Assembly: GCA_946122785.1 (NCBI GenBank)
Contig: CAMGYJ010000011.1
Location: 4,712,001 to 4,776,000 of the forward strand
Source of the DNA: Linum tenue
Lineage: Eukaryota; Streptophyta; Magnoliopsida; Malpighiales; Linaceae
Length of the DNA: 64,000 bases
Reading direction: 5' to 3'
Shown: positions 1-11,413 of the stretch, one piece after another
How the letters are laid out: every line of letters begins with the position of its first letter
Numbering within the stretch: position 1 is the first letter of the stretch
Translations under genes and position numbers: made by a program
Notes under the pieces: generated by a model
Told to the model about the DNA's origin: nothing
The model's input: only the letters and a program-made list of their open reading frames with translations
The model's database searches: none

Positions 1-376
1 AAGGCGTTGGTGTGTGTAAGTGGAAATGATTCAGGAACTGATCCACTGCCTCCTCTTCTGCCTAAAACGCCATCGGAGTCATGGCTTTGGCGCACTCTGC
101 CTGGGGTCTCGTCCAGAAGTCCTTTCGGTCGTGCTACTAGCTCCCAGAGCAAGTGGATTGATTCCAAGACGACGAGCAGCAAGTGGGAGACTATGGTGAA
201 ATCATCTTATGTGCATCACGATCAGGTCCGCTATTCTGAGGTAGTTCACATTACTCCTTCTCCTTCATTCATGTTGTGCCTCATTTTCTGAAAGCAAAGA
301 ACTTGCATTTTGACTTGGCTTTTCATTCTACTGGCAGGAATTGAAACCATATCCTGTCCAGCATCTGAAAAGCTAG
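1..376 (+). CDS. 3' end of an uncharacterised plant protein gene (SWLWRTLP motif)
   Basis: Partial gene; its 5' part lies outside the window. Reading frame 1 is open from base 1 to 240, followed by an intron 241-337 (GT at 241, polypyrimidine and CAG at 335-337) and a last exon 338-376 ending in TAG. The joined frame gives a tail ending in LKPYPVQHLKS. The exon carries the run PLPPLLPKTPSESWLWRTLP and a Ser/Thr/Lys-rich stretch followed by KWETMVKSS, which resembles the conserved C-terminus of a family of plant proteins of unknown function. No enzymatic domain, membrane segment or signal is visible in the part present. The splice join rests on consensus sites and on the restored frame; the family assignment is from memory of the motif. 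Function is not known to me. Confidence 0.6.
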
Positions 377-1600
377 AGAGACGCTGAAGAACTTGCTCCC
401 TGAATCTTCTTACCTGAAATCCATGGTCAAAACCTATTCGAGCCCATTTTTTTATGGCATAAATAGAGTTTTGTAATTGCAGAGTGGATGGCTACTCTGT
501 TATGGATTCCTCCAACGATTGGTTCGACATATCATCCAGTATGGTCGCATGTTAAGTGTGTTTTTGTGTAAAATCCTGCAGCCACCTTGACTCATAGGGT
601 GAGGCAAACTATATAGTATACAAGTGCAGCACCTTGTAGATTGATTGATGCCCTGTAGATTCATTCATTCGATGTATCACCCGAAAGAAAGCAGCATCCT
701 TTCATCATGACATGAAATGGAGAACAAATTAGTACAGCATTGTTGAGATACACGGCTTTTCAATGAATTTGACATTGTTTTTGCCTTTTTCTGCTGTGGG
801 TTTGAGCTTATATCACTCCAAGACTGTGTCACCTGCTGTGGAGGGTGTATGTGTCTTATGCTTAGTTAGATCTTTCAGTATTTATTTAGTATTGACTACT
901 GAAAGATCTGACCGATGGAACTCGAAAATCAAATAGCAACTCTATTCTTTGGGCGAAGTCAAATAACAAATATATTGGGTGCTTACCCGATGAAAATGAA
1001 AAGTTGTTCCATTATTCAAATTGAACTAAGATGTGTCACGGAAGAGCTAGAGATGGCATGACGGCTCGGGGTACAGAAAGGTCGAACCACAAACTTGATT
1101 ATATTGCTGCAATGTATTGTGTAGAGTTTAGAGGATCAACAACAACAATATACATAATTTATTTCGAGATCCATGCACTTTTTCATCGAGATTGGTTTGC
1201 CTATAGCATCATGTATGAATGAAGGCAATTGTTTAGCCTAGTATTTGACCCATGAAAGCTTGTCGTCATGTTTGGTATGTATAATATTTCTTTCACTGAT
1301 TTTGATATTCTGCACGGATTTATGTACGATATTGTTCTGAAAGGAAAATATCTCTCATAAATTTTAATACGATATTAGTGATACTTTGCATAATTTTTAT
1401 AAAAAAATGTTTTGGACTCCGCAAATAATTTTTTATAATGGTATAGTGCAATTATGTATTTGTTATAAATGTTAGTGGGAGAATGTATTTGTTAAAAGGA
1501 AAAGTACATGGATTAATAACTTATGTGAAAAAATAACAATAGAAGGTCTCTTTGGTAATATAGTACAAATAGCATGGTACATCGACCAGAAAGCCATTAT
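377..1600. other. Intergenic: 3' UTR and AT-rich spacer
   Basis: Downstream of the partial gene this stretch holds its 3' UTR and AT-rich spacer. Short open frames (for example 1031-1222) have no recognisable content. A perfect inverted repeat at 869-908 is listed separately. Nothing else is supported. Confidence 0.5.
869..908. repeat. 12-bp perfect inverted repeat (hairpin)
   Basis: GATCTTTCAGTA at 869-880 is followed after 16 bases by its exact complement TACTGAAAGATC at 897-908. It could fold as a stem-loop. It lies about 500 bases past the stop of the left-edge gene; it may be a small MITE remnant or chance. Confidence 0.5.
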
Positions 1601-2008
1601 CTCCTCAAATTAGGTTTTCAACTTTCTATTCGTCTCCTTCCTTCCCGAACTCTCTAGCGACGCACCATCAGCCGCTGGTCGTCTCGGCCAATTATCCGCC
1701 GTTGTCTCGCCGTCCTGTCCGATCCCCGTCTGCGGACTGTTCGTTTCTATCGCCGGCGGTTCTGAAGAAATTGCGACTTGCGATTTTACTCCGATCCAGA
1801 CGCCGCCCTCCCCTATCTGCGCTCGCGCATATTTCCTTCTGGATCCTCGCCTTCCCTTTGCCGCGGTCGTTTACCCTTCTTCGTATTCCTTTCGGAAAAT
1901 TGAAGTCTCGGATAAATTCTTTTTAAGGGATTAGCGGTTGCGTGGAATTGCAGCGGCGGAAAGGAGAAAGACGTTCGACATTCGTTTGACCCCCTACATC
2001 GGCATCGG

Positions 2009-3475
2009 GTAAGTGTGCATCTTGCCCCCTTTCTTCTCCACGATAGCTGTTAGCTTTCGCAGATTAGGGTTAGTTCTATCTGAATTGGAATTTCCCCTAG
2101 CAGTTGATCAGATACCAAGCGCAGTGGATCGGTTTTGTTGAATCTTGGATACTATCCAATTCCTTTGTTTTCCTTTTCGAAAGAACTCCCATGTATGTTT
2201 ATCTCTAGCTCAGCTGAATTAGAGATGGAGATTGTTCTGTTATTTACCCACCACCAAGCCTTTGTATCCAAAAGACTCGATCTTGGAGATGTTGAGTTCA
2301 TACTAGCTTAGTTACAAAATTGTTCTTGATTTCCCGACGGGGTGCTGTATAGGTTTATGACAGATCACTGTATCGTGAACGAATTACTTTGCTTTGCGGC
2401 TCAGTACGTGGGGATTGGTTGTGTTAACATAGGCTAAATGTTAGTGACAGTTGTGGTTGTGTTCTGGAGATATGATTCAGGTTGTTGGTTTTTCTGGTTA
2501 TGGAAGTAGTTCCTCATGTTTCTGTTTTTATGTAGACTTTGATGTACCCAAGTCCGAACTTAACTTGGTTTCTTTTTCCTTCTAGAGTCTTTGATTCGGA
2601 CAAATGCATTGTTGTTTCTTAAGCTCATTCATAAATGTTGGCATGTTGAACATAGGCTCTTGCCTATGGATTGTTCTTTTGCATGGGTTTTCTGTCTGTT
2701 TCAGTTGGGTTGCATTATAATGTTTTAGTGCGAGGCATGCCTCCTACCTTCACCAATGACTTAATGTTTGATAGATCGAATTATGGGTCTCTTAGGGGCT
2801 TGATTGTGTTCTCAAATTGCCAAAGTTTCTTAGCTGGTCATTGTGTTCTGTCAGTTGTATCCCATGTTTTGTTAGAACCAATGCTTTCGTGGTCGATTTT
2901 GAATTATCCTTACTCTTCCATTGTTGGATGTTGGTTAAATTATTGGTCATGTCATATTTTAGCGTCAGATTGGATTTCAGTGATGCAAGATGATACCTTT
3001 CTGTCATATCCTGATCAATCAGTTCTGATATATCTATTGTCAGCACTTTCTATTCTCGAGATATAATGGATCATTCTGCATGATGGCATTCTCATCCGAT
3101 GAATAAGTAGTGGCTATCTATTTCACTGTCTATCTCTTGCATTCTTTTCTATCCTTGTTGCCATGCTTAGTTTTGTGTTTGATTTTTTATTATTCCCTAA
3201 CATTTTTGCATCAAATGGATACTTTTTCTGTAATCCCTCTCAGACTCAGTTTGTCAAGCACCTTTTGTCCAAACTTGAAGCAGCACGTTGAAATGACTTG
3301 TTTCAGTAACTCCATCCTAGCAAATGTTGTTGGAAGTCCATTCGTTTCTCCTTGCCTGTCGTCACTTTTCTTGTCTATAAATTATTAGTTTTCTCATGTC
3401 CTTCGTTTTACCAACTCCCCACACTCTCAGAATTGTGCAATTTTCATCACTAATATGGTTTGCTTCAGATTGCAG
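2009..3475 (+). other. Intron in the 5' UTR of CXIP4
   Basis: The CT-rich leader (about 1610-2008) ends in CATCGG followed by GTAAGTGT at 2009, a strong plant donor. The acceptor is TTGCAG ending at 3475 (an alternative AG lies at 3468), 21 bases before the ATG at 3497. The intron is T-rich throughout and contains a TTAGGGTT (telo-box type) motif near 2065. Open frames inside it on both strands (2671-3066, 2792-3046) look like chance. Confidence 0.65.
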
Positions 3476-3496
3476 GATTAATCTATCTATTTCAAG

Positions 3497-4420
3497 ATGC
3501 CGGCCACAGCTGGACGCGTTCGCATGCCCGCTAACAACAGGGTGCACAGTAGTGCCGCCCTTCAGACTCACGGCATATGGCAGAGCGCCATCGGTTATGA
3601 CCCTTACGCCCCCAACAAGGATGAGTCGAAACCTTCAGCACAGCAGGCAGCATCGTCCGCATCTGCTGCCGAACCTGAGGGTGAAAATGCTTATGCTAGC
3701 TTCCAGGGTCTCCTGGCACTTGCACGTATCACCGGTGGCTCAAGTGCAGCCGATGAGGTCCGCGGTTCTTGCAAGAGATGTGGACGTGTTGGACACCTCT
3801 CGTATCAATGTCGAAACTTCCTCAGTACGAAAGAAAGTAGTGGCAAGGACAAAGACGGTCTACTTCAAGCTGCTGCGCTCTCGGGACTGGACAAATTAAA
3901 GGGCAGTAATGGCAAAGGTAAAGAGGAAGATAGTGACGAAGAAGACGAGGAGAGCGAGACCTCGGACTCTGATGTGAATCCGGAGATTGAGAGGATCATT
4001 GCTGAAAGGCAGGGTAAGAAGAGCAGCATGAAGGTGAAGTCCTCTAAGAAGAAGATGTCGGATTCTGATGAAGATGCTTCGGATTCCGATTCAGAGAAGA
4101 GGAGCAAGAGAGGGAGGTCGAAGAAGAGGAGGAGCAAGAAGAGAGTGAGCAGCAGCAGCGACTCGGAGGATGAAGGCAAGGGGAGGAGACGGAGGAAGGA
4201 AAAGAGGAGGAAGAGAGACGATGATTCATCCGAAGATGAGGAAGAGCGGCGCCATCGAAAGAGGAAGAGCCGGAAGGAGAAGAGGAGGAGGAGGAGCCAC
4301 CATCATCACTCCGACGATTCTGATTCGGAGGCTAGCGAGTCTGCTGATGATGCTAGGGTTGGAAGGAGGACAAAGAGGTCTGAGAAGAAGAGTAGGAAAC
4401 GTCGTCATGAAAGGGAGTAG
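3497..4420 (+). CDS. CXIP4: CAX-interacting protein 4 (CCHC zinc-knuckle, RS-like tail)
   Basis: Single coding exon of 307 codons, ATG 3497 to TAG 4418-4420. The N-terminus starts MPATAGRVRMPANNRVHSS and contains the conserved block around GIWQSAIGYDPYAPN (residues 27-40). A CCHC zinc knuckle lies at residues 92-105: C92, C95, H100, C105 (C-x2-C-x4-H-x4-C). From about residue 140 the protein is low complexity: acidic Ser/Asp/Glu blocks alternate with Lys/Arg blocks, like SR-type and nuclear-localised proteins; a HHHH run is at 269-272. In Arabidopsis the family was named for interaction with the vacuolar Ca2+/H+ exchanger CAX1; related proteins are nuclear and linked to pre-mRNA splicing. Length and layout match the family and the frame has no break, so the gene looks functional. 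The start is chosen because homologues begin with the same residues. Confidence 0.93.
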   Translation: MPATAGRVRMPANNRVHSSAALQTHGIWQSAIGYDPYAPNKDESKPSAQQAASSASAAEPEGENAYASFQGLLALARITGGSSAADEVRGSCKRCGRVGHLSYQCRNFLSTKESSGKDKDGLLQAAALSGLDKLKGSNGKGKEEDSDEEDEESETSDSDVNPEIERIIAERQGKKSSMKVKSSKKKMSDSDEDASDSDSEKRSKRGRSKKRRSKKRVSSSSDSEDEGKGRRRRKEKRRKRDDDSSEDEEERRHRKRKSRKEKRRRRSHHHHSDDSDSEASESADDARVGRRTKRSEKKSRKRRHERE

Positions 4421-5269
4421 TGAAAGACTTGTTTCTCTGCATAAATGAAGATTCTTCCTGGGGTTTTTCTGGACTTCGCGGTTGATGATTGTGGTTTGAT
4501 GTGGTGTGTTTATGTGGGTAGTAAATCGTTTGTGTTGAACCATATTCCTCCCGTCTCTGTGGTCAGAACTGCAGATGTAATGTGTTCATTGATGTTATTC
4601 CTTGCTTTTTGATTCCCACCTCACTGGGAGAGGACAAATGTTGTTCCCGACTCTGTACGTAAAGTAGTTTGTTGAATGTTGTTGATCTTTGCTCTTTTAT
4701 CATAAACCAGTACAATACCACCTAGGGCTGAAACTGAGCGCCTGTTAGAATTCTGTCTGACCGTCAGCCAGTTAATAAAACTGACCTACCTCGCCCTGCC
4801 CCTTCCCTGTTTTCTTCTCTAGTCTCTACTCTGTTTAGGGTCGGGTTGGCTCAAATAAACACTTATTTTCTGAATTTTATATTTTGTACCCACATTAAAT
4901 TTCTAACAATTTAGTATCTAAACTTTATTTTTTACAAATACTGCAAGAAATTTTGGCGGTAAAAGTACATTTTAATACCTTTATTATATATCTTATCTTG
5001 CATTAGAGTAACTATACTTTTAAGACTTTACAAATAGGTCCAATTTGTTGTGATATAATGAAGAGTTTGATATAACTAGTTGTTGTTATGGGTCACAAGA
5101 TCAAAAAGCGACCCCAACATGACCCAGTCTAACACTCATGATCAAGGCATATCAGTGGATTTCTAGAACCACGCTTACACCCAAGCTACTTCTAGACTAA
5201 CACTTTGGTATAGTTGAATAGGTATGATAAGTGGAAAATTTCCTCATAAATTTCGGAAACCGTTCACCG
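4421..5269. other. 3' UTR of CXIP4 and intergenic spacer with a repeat remnant
   Basis: The first 300 bases are T-rich and fit the CXIP4 3' UTR. About 4860-5060 carries a non-coding interspersed repeat with the phrase AATTTAGTATCTAAACTTTA; a diverged copy lies at 9540-9720 inside another element. No gene is visible. Confidence 0.5.
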
Positions 5270-5690
5270 CACAAGAATTATTCTCCTTGCATAAGAGTAC
5301 TATCCTGACAAGACTAACTCTTTTGTCACCACGAAGAGTTGCGATGAGTCGATGACAAGAAAATATGATATATTGATGCTATCTCATAGATTGAGATTAC
5401 GTTATAAATAACGTCTCACAACATTCTTTCAAGATTTTCTTAATGCATGCCACCTTGATTAATCACAAAGCAAGTACACATATACGCTTACTCGGCCGCT
5501 ACATTTAATACAAAGATCCAACATACACATTCTTATTACTCTCGTGTCCCCTAAGTTTCCATTCTGCGAGAAGACGCATAAACAAACAATCTCTTTATTC
5601 TTTTCGAAAGATGATATTAATCACTTAACGTGATGGCACACATCCATCAGCTTCCTCAATCTGCATTGCGATACTCTCAGTTGACCCTGT
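5270..5690 (-). repeat. Duplicated nsLTP 3' flank (paralogous to 13330-13790)
   Basis: The stretch matches 13330-13790 in order, with phrases such as CCATTCTGCGAGAAGA and TCTCACAACAT shared, as well as the 3' UTR and exon 2 of the nsLTP gene. It marks an old tandem duplication of the nsLTP locus with a spacing of about 8 kb. Confidence 0.65.
5677..5686 (-). pseudogene. Orphan exon 2 of nsLTP copy 1
   Basis: On the minus strand an acceptor (CTACAG) is followed by G GTC AAC TGA, the equivalent of the ten-base second exon G GTC AGG TGA/TAA of the intact nsLTP genes in this window. Arg is changed to Asn before the stop. The matching first exon is about 2.8 kb away at 8534-8733, whereas the intron in copy 2 is 126 bases, so the gene has been split by an insertion and partial deletion. 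Confidence 0.6.
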
Positions 5691-8533
5691 AGGTAATTCA
5701 CGTAAAATATGTCGTAGTAAGAAGTGGAAAACGTACAGTTGCATACTATATGCAATACTTTTAATAGTGCGGTGTTAACATAATTAAAGTAACTAGCGTG
5801 GGCCCCGACCATTTGGCCGGAGGAAGGTGAGATATGAAATTTGATAATGTAATGGGGTGTATAGCTTATTTGTGTATAGTTTTTTTTTTTGGGAAACACG
5901 TGATAAAAATAGTGAATTTTAGTAGGAAAGAGACATGAATGATGCAACGAATCAAAAATCGGCCTTATGAACCAAAATCAAGTACCTGTTACCTTGTGAA
6001 ATAATATTATTTCTGGTAATATGATGAGGTGGAGTAAGTTTTATAGAAACCGAATTCCAGAAAATCGAATAAAAGATCGCCTATCCCGCCGGTTTTCGGG
6101 AAATGAGTATCTCACAATCGTTGCTAGTTTTTACTCGGCCCGTTGGCCGATTAATTTGCTTTATAAAACTTTCATCTTGTCATCATTGTGCTTTCTGGTT
6201 TTTTGCCAAGCCATGATAAAATCTAAAGAAATCAGGAATGAACAACACGATTTGGAATAGGAACCACCATTCCTGTATCCCTAGAAAATGGTGGTAAACA
6301 CGGACTCACCTGCCAAACTGGTTTGGATTGAGATTTTTATCGGGTATTAGGGAACCATGTGATTATAAATTAGACTTGATCAAAACGGGCCAAAACTTGA
6401 AATTCAGCATGTTTGACCGACACATGCCAAACTCTAATTATTCTTTACTTTTAAACTTTCTATTTGAAAATAAAAAATAATAAAAGAAAAGAGATGACTG
6501 CAATTCGCCATTTGCACATCACTGATTCGGGAATAAAACTATAGAATTTTGAAAGGAAACTGAAAATATTAAGGATCGTTTTAATGTTAAAAATAACCAA
6601 ATAGATCTTTATGTTTAGTTTTTTACTAACAAATACCAAACGATTCCCTATAATATACACTATAATTTAATCATTATGATATCAAATAATTACATAATAT
6701 ATATTTGAAATGATAAAAATTGGACTAATTGGGTTGGTCGAGGTTGAACCATTGAATAACTTTAAAATACATTATATTTTAGCCACTAAGATATAAAATA
6801 ATAGCATAATATATAGGCAAAATACATCTGAGTAGCCATAACTTTGCACTTTGTGACAATAATAGCAAATTTTTGAAAAATACACAGATATAGCCACATT
6901 TTAAAAATACGTTTGACAAATTTAGCCATTTTCGTTATAAATATTAACGATGTTAGAAATTCCGTTAACATCGACAACAAAAAGCTGAGGTGGACGCCAC
7001 CTAAGCACACACATCAACTCTAAGTCGCCATGTCATGCCACGTGTACGCCACGTAGGATTAAAAATATGCTTGATTTAAAAGTATTTATATATAATAATT
7101 AGTAATTCTTTTTATTAATTATTAAACAAGGAGGAACTCACGCCATTGTTAATTAAGCACCCAGATTAACTCTTCGTGCTCGCCACCCTTCTTTTCGTTG
7201 CAGAATCAGTGCCGCCGCTTAGGGTTGTTCAGTTTCTCGATCTGGACTTTTCAAGGAGGAACTCACGGTGGAGATAGCGGATTTTTCGCCATGTCATCCC
7301 TCTGCTTCTGAGCGAGCGCCAATGACAATGGGCTAGGCGATTTTTGATTTTTCCTCTCTTCTGAGCGAGCTTCTATCTTTCCCCCATCGCCGCTAATGAA
7401 GCTCAAACAGGGCCATCATCCACAAATCCAACAGCGGCTGAAGATCAAATCCCGCCGATCCCAGATCCTGATTCCCAGGTTGAGATTAAATGGGAAGGCG
7501 GGGAATTTTTGTCGTGGCAAAGGGGATTTTTGCCTTTGCCGATGCCACAACCAACGCCTTCTCATTCAACGACTACTGCCATTTCAATGGAGTAAGGGGT
7601 TTGGTGAAGCATCGAGAATGGGGAAGAAGAAGCAGTGGCAGAGAAGGAAGGGGCTGCTGGAAAATGACTACTGGCTGTGATTCTTTTTCAACATCGTCGA
7701 TTCATTAGGGTTTTTGCTCCACCACCGCCGCCACTGCCAAACCCCAGTCCACAGCTGAAGGGATTGGAAAGACGAAGAGGAAGATGACGATGAGGTGCAG
7801 TTCAGATATGGAGTCAGGGAGTTGGATTAAGAAGTCCAAGTGCCGAAAGGGAAATTACGGCAGCGGATCTAGAGGATCTCGAGAAAATAGCTTGTTTTAG
7901 AATGACAAACTCATGATGTTCATTTGTTTTACTTGATGGGCAAATCCCGTGTAGGTCAGGCCCATTCAACTGTTTTATTTTATGATTAGCGGTTAGCCCA
8001 TTAGAATCCATGCATTAGTTTATTGTTAATTTTTTTTCTTTTTAGCAATAAAAATGAGTATTGTTTTTGCCTTTTCATATATATTTTACCACCACGGAGA
8101 AATAAAAGGACTTAAAGAAAAAATTGACACTCATGGACCCGTTTAAATTCGCATGTGTACGGTAAGTTGGCCCGTTCCACAGAGGAAAAAGAAAAAATTG
8201 ACACTCCCTATTCTACCCTTACTACAAACGCTCATGGAGCAGGGAATTTGAAATGGGGGAAGGGTTTTTTTTTTCTCTCTGCGATTATATGTTTTTAATT
8301 TAAAAAGATACAACAAATGTACTTTTAGTGTGATTGGTTATGATCTTTGTTTTTTTTTAAAGTGGTCATGGTTCGAATCCTAGTAAGTGTATTTTTGTGA
8401 AGACCAAAATGTCCTTTCTACTTTCACTCTGGATGCAGGAAAGTTGAAATGGGCTTCAAGTTTTCTCGACGGTGTGGTTGTAACGTGGCTGGAAACTGGA
8501 GTTGTTTTTGTGTGAGAAAACTGGAGACTGACG
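5691..8533. other. Inserted DNA splitting nsLTP copy 1
   Basis: About 2.8 kb lies between the two halves of the broken nsLTP gene. 5700-6800 is AT-rich with no recognisable gene. 6815-7100 looks like the terminal part of a MULE-type element, and 7130-7800 is a GC-richer block with an unrecognised frame (7396-7680). 7800-8530 is AT-rich with poly-T tracts. Confidence 0.45.
6815..7800. mobile_element. Possible truncated MULE-like element with GC-rich cargo
   Basis: 6815-7090 begins GGCAAAATACATCTGAGTAG and runs through short phrases describing TAGCCA repeats, a paired CCGTTAACATCG region and CCACGTGTACGCCACGTAGG. This layout resembles the long termini of the two complete MULEs found elsewhere here (19126, 57412). 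It is followed by GC-richer, gene-like sequence at 7130-7800. No matching inverted terminus was found, so the element would be truncated. Confidence 0.3.
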
Positions 8534-8733
8534 CCCATGGCTTTCAAACAGTCGCAAACCTCCCGCCTGTCAGCGCAAGCCGGCACCAAGGGGCCCTTCC
8601 CTCTGATGTAATCCAAGCACGGCGACATGCACGATAGCACAAAATAACGATCCACGGCGCCGTCGGCTAGCTGCCCACTCGCCGCCGCCACCATCAGCGC
8701 CACGCAGACCTGAAGCTTAGTAGCGCCGGCCAT
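8534..8733 (-). pseudogene. nsLTP copy 1, broken exon 1
   Basis: An ATG at 8731-8733 begins MAGATKLQVCVALMVAAASG, a signal peptide like those of copies 2 and 3. The first cysteine of the eight-cysteine motif is lost (the TC of AVTC reads as DR), and a segment of about 16 residues between the expected Cys-Cys pair and the Cys-x-Cys is deleted, leaving VPAC directly followed by ADRREVCDCLKAMG. Homology ends there; the last third of exon 1 is missing and the frame runs into unrelated sequence. Its likely second exon is stranded at 5677-5686. A TATA box is still present upstream. It is a dead or non-canonical copy. Confidence 0.75.
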
Positions 8734-8790
8734 GATATTGTTGATCACTAAACCTTTCACTGTAAAATATGCAAGCCTAGCTGGGTGTGG

Positions 8791-8799
8791 TTTTTATAG
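8791..8799 (-). promoter_or_regulatory. TATA box of nsLTP copy 1
   Basis: CTATAAAAA on the minus strand lies about 58 bases upstream of the pseudogene ATG at 8733, at the same relative place as in copy 2. Confidence 0.45.
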
Positions 8800-9337
8800 A
8801 TCGAGAATTCTGAGCGTGTGAACCGTTACAGGTGGTAATGGGTCGAGTTTCTCTAAATGACTAAATCTAAACTCAATTTAATGAGTACACTCGTTAGAAA
8901 AAAATTCGGTTGAATACTTATTGGATTAAAAAAAAAAAAATTTGGTACATCCACATATCGTAATGTTATTGAAATTTTTCCTATAAATATACCTCCATAA
9001 AGACTATCAGCATCCATTAAGTATTCATATTAATATGTTTACATTGCCATCAAGAATAGTAGCGTAACATCCATAAATTATTCATATTATTCCGGTTAGA
9101 TATAAAATGGTGTCGATTTGTGGTAATCTCGAACCAGCTGGAGGTCTCAGGTTTGAATCTTTTAAGTAGTACCTACTAACAAAACAATAACCTAGCTATG
9201 TCACCCTTAACATAAAATGGCGTCGTTTTGATTTATGGATGTACGTAGGTATAAGGTGGAAAGCATCCTAACCCGCCCACAGCTCTCTAATTTCAAAAGC
9301 AGGTAAAATCCACACCCGACTCAAACCCAATCAATAA
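8800..9337. other. AT-rich spacer
   Basis: Spacer upstream of the copy 1 pseudogene. It has short repeats (ATAAAATGG-CGTCG phrases near 9105 and 9210) but no gene. Confidence 0.4.
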
Positions 9338-9919
9338 GGGTGCGTTTGGATAAGTGTATTTTAAATGTAAGGTATTTGAAATACTAACATTTGAAATGGA
9401 TGTATTTGAAATATTAGCATTTGAAATACATGTAATTCAAATTCATTGTTTGGATACTCATTTGTAATTTTTTGTATTTTTTATTTTACAATTTTCAATT
9501 TGAATTTTTAAATTTGTGGTCACTTACTACAAATTTTGGTAAATTACAGTTTGGTACCCAAAATTATTTTTTCTTACAATTTAGTATCTAAAGTTTTAAA
9601 ATTTTACAAAAAGGTCCTGAAATTTTGATGGTAAAATTACATTTTGGTACCTTTATATGTTTTGCCCCACACTATAGTACCTAAACTTTTCATATTTTAC
9701 AAATAGGTCCATTCTTTTGTTAGGAGGTATTTCAAATCACTAGTTGTTGAAATGTATTTGAAGTTGACAAAAAATACACTAGACATGTATTTGGAAATCA
9801 CCCCATGAATTTGACACAAATCCAAATACAAAATGTAATCAATATCCAAACACATGATTTGGTATTTAGAAATCCAAATTACAAATACCAAATCCAAATC
9901 ATTGTATCCAAACGCACCA
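9338..9919. mobile_element. PIF/Harbinger-like (Tourist) MITE, TSD TAA
   Basis: The termini are GGGTGCGTTTGGATA at 9338 and its near-complement TATCCAAACGCACCA ending at 9919, flanked by TAA at 9335-9337 and 9920-9922. The subterminal regions are rich in ATTTGAAAT/ATTTCAAAT phrases in both orientations. Part of the interior (9540-9720) is the interspersed repeat also seen at 4860-5060. No transposase frame. Confidence 0.7.
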
Positions 9920-10203
9920 TAAGGAATTTTACCTGTTTTGGCCTGATTGAATCGGATCGGATATTCGTGAGTTTGGATTTCATTACCAGCTGTGCTGTGT
10001 ATTTGTACGAACGGAAGCTGATTGAAGTAGTAGTGCACGTTGCGATTTCAAAGGTACATGTACTGGAAGGAAACATCTCACGTTCGCCCACTTTAACTAG
10101 GTCATGTGATGTGCCGTGATTGAAATCAATGGGGTAGTGTTGGAGATAAATCGATGATAAGGTTTAGCGTAGTCTTTATCGAATTATAGGTCTTATTGGC
10201 GAC

Positions 10204-10867
10204 CAGCGGCGGATCCATGACACAGTAGAGTATTGGGCCGAATTTCATTAGAAAATTAGATATCGTAAAAAATTACAGTTTTTTTTACAATATCAATTGT
10301 ACACGTCGATCTTTTAAATATTAATATAGTGAATTCATCAATAATAGAGTTTACATCCATACCAATATCATACTCTTTTTAAGATAAAATAGTTAAACCA
10401 ATTGACGAAAAATTCATCGCTCATTTTGTTGCGCACATAAATTTTCACCTATTTCATTGTTGAAAAGGTTCTCTCCATAGTAGTTGTTGAAACGAGCAAT
10501 GTCTACACTGGACAAATCAATCGACTAATCAATATATATTGTGTATCAATACCTATTTTCACCAGCTTCTCTAGTAATTTCTTAAGGGAATAAACGTCAT
10601 ATTTCTTTTAGTCTTTTACGTTTTAGAATTTTAGGTTTCATAGTTTGTTTTTCTTTAGATGAGAATCATTGGAGCTAGAATTTTCATGTTAAATTTAAAG
10701 TTGTGATTTGAATATGTTCATCTTACCAATTTTTCTAATTACACACAATCTTATTATAAATTAACACTGGGCCAAATGGCTAACATTGATAAACTCATAA
10801 GAACTATACTAGCTCCGAATCCAGGAGAGGGCTGGGCCGGGTGGCCACCTCCTGGGATCCGCCACTG
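10204..10867 (-). mobile_element. hAT element remnant, TSD TTGGCGAC
   Basis: Termini CAGCGGCGGATCC (10204) and GGATCCGCCACTG (ends 10867) are inverted repeats; the 8-bp target duplication TTGGCGAC is exact at 10196-10203 and 10868-10875. On the minus strand near 10500-10380 a broken frame reads MERTFSTMK, stop, then VRNKMSDEFFVNW, which matches the C-terminal dimerisation region (hATC) of hAT transposases. The element is a deletion derivative with stops. Confidence 0.8.
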
Positions 10868-10875
10868 TTGGCGAC

Positions 10876-11405
10876 AAGGTGGGCACTAATTAATCTATCA
10901 AGTTTCTCCAAATTCAAATTCAATCCAGCATATACATTTTATAAAAAAAATTATTGTTTTCTTTTCTGGCAAGAGAACTCTTGTTTTGATATTAATGAAT
11001 TACACATGGTTGTTTTGGGGAAAATTCTTAGTTCCAACATTTACGTCCAACCAGCTATATGCCAGTTTTCTTTTGGTGAGTTCATCTTTCTTTTGTATAT
11101 TTTAATTTCTTATTTATTTAGTATAATTAAGAATATTAAATATTAAGAAAAAAGGAAGGTGAGACCACCAATAATAAACTGATATGTTGGATGGTTGGAG
11201 CTTTTGCGTCCAACCAAGATTGGAGTTAAGAATTTCCCGTTGTTTTGGGAGTCTTTTTTTCTAAGTGGTGTCACGTGTTGGTTTTGTTGAGCCTTTTTAC
11301 AATTTTCATTTCTTCTATATATAGCCATACGGGGTAATCGTTCTGGTAACAACCAACTTGTTGGTTGATCTAACCATCTCGGGGTTCTCATTGTCGTCTT
11401 CGTAA
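10876..11405. other. AT-rich spacer between hAT elements
   Basis: No gene or complete element is seen. The open frames at 10841-11146 (plus) and 11143-11391 (minus) have no recognisable content. Confidence 0.4.
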
Positions 11406-11413
11406 CTAGTTGG

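Noticed and set aside
2671..3066. 131-codon plus frame and its minus-strand shadow before CXIP4
   Set aside because: Lies wholly in the T-rich leader intron and shows no recognisable protein features.
3865..4229. Minus-strand open frames rich in Ser and Leu opposite CXIP4
   Set aside because: They are the complement of the Ser/Asp/Lys/Arg-rich tail of CXIP4; codon repetition keeps the antisense frames open.
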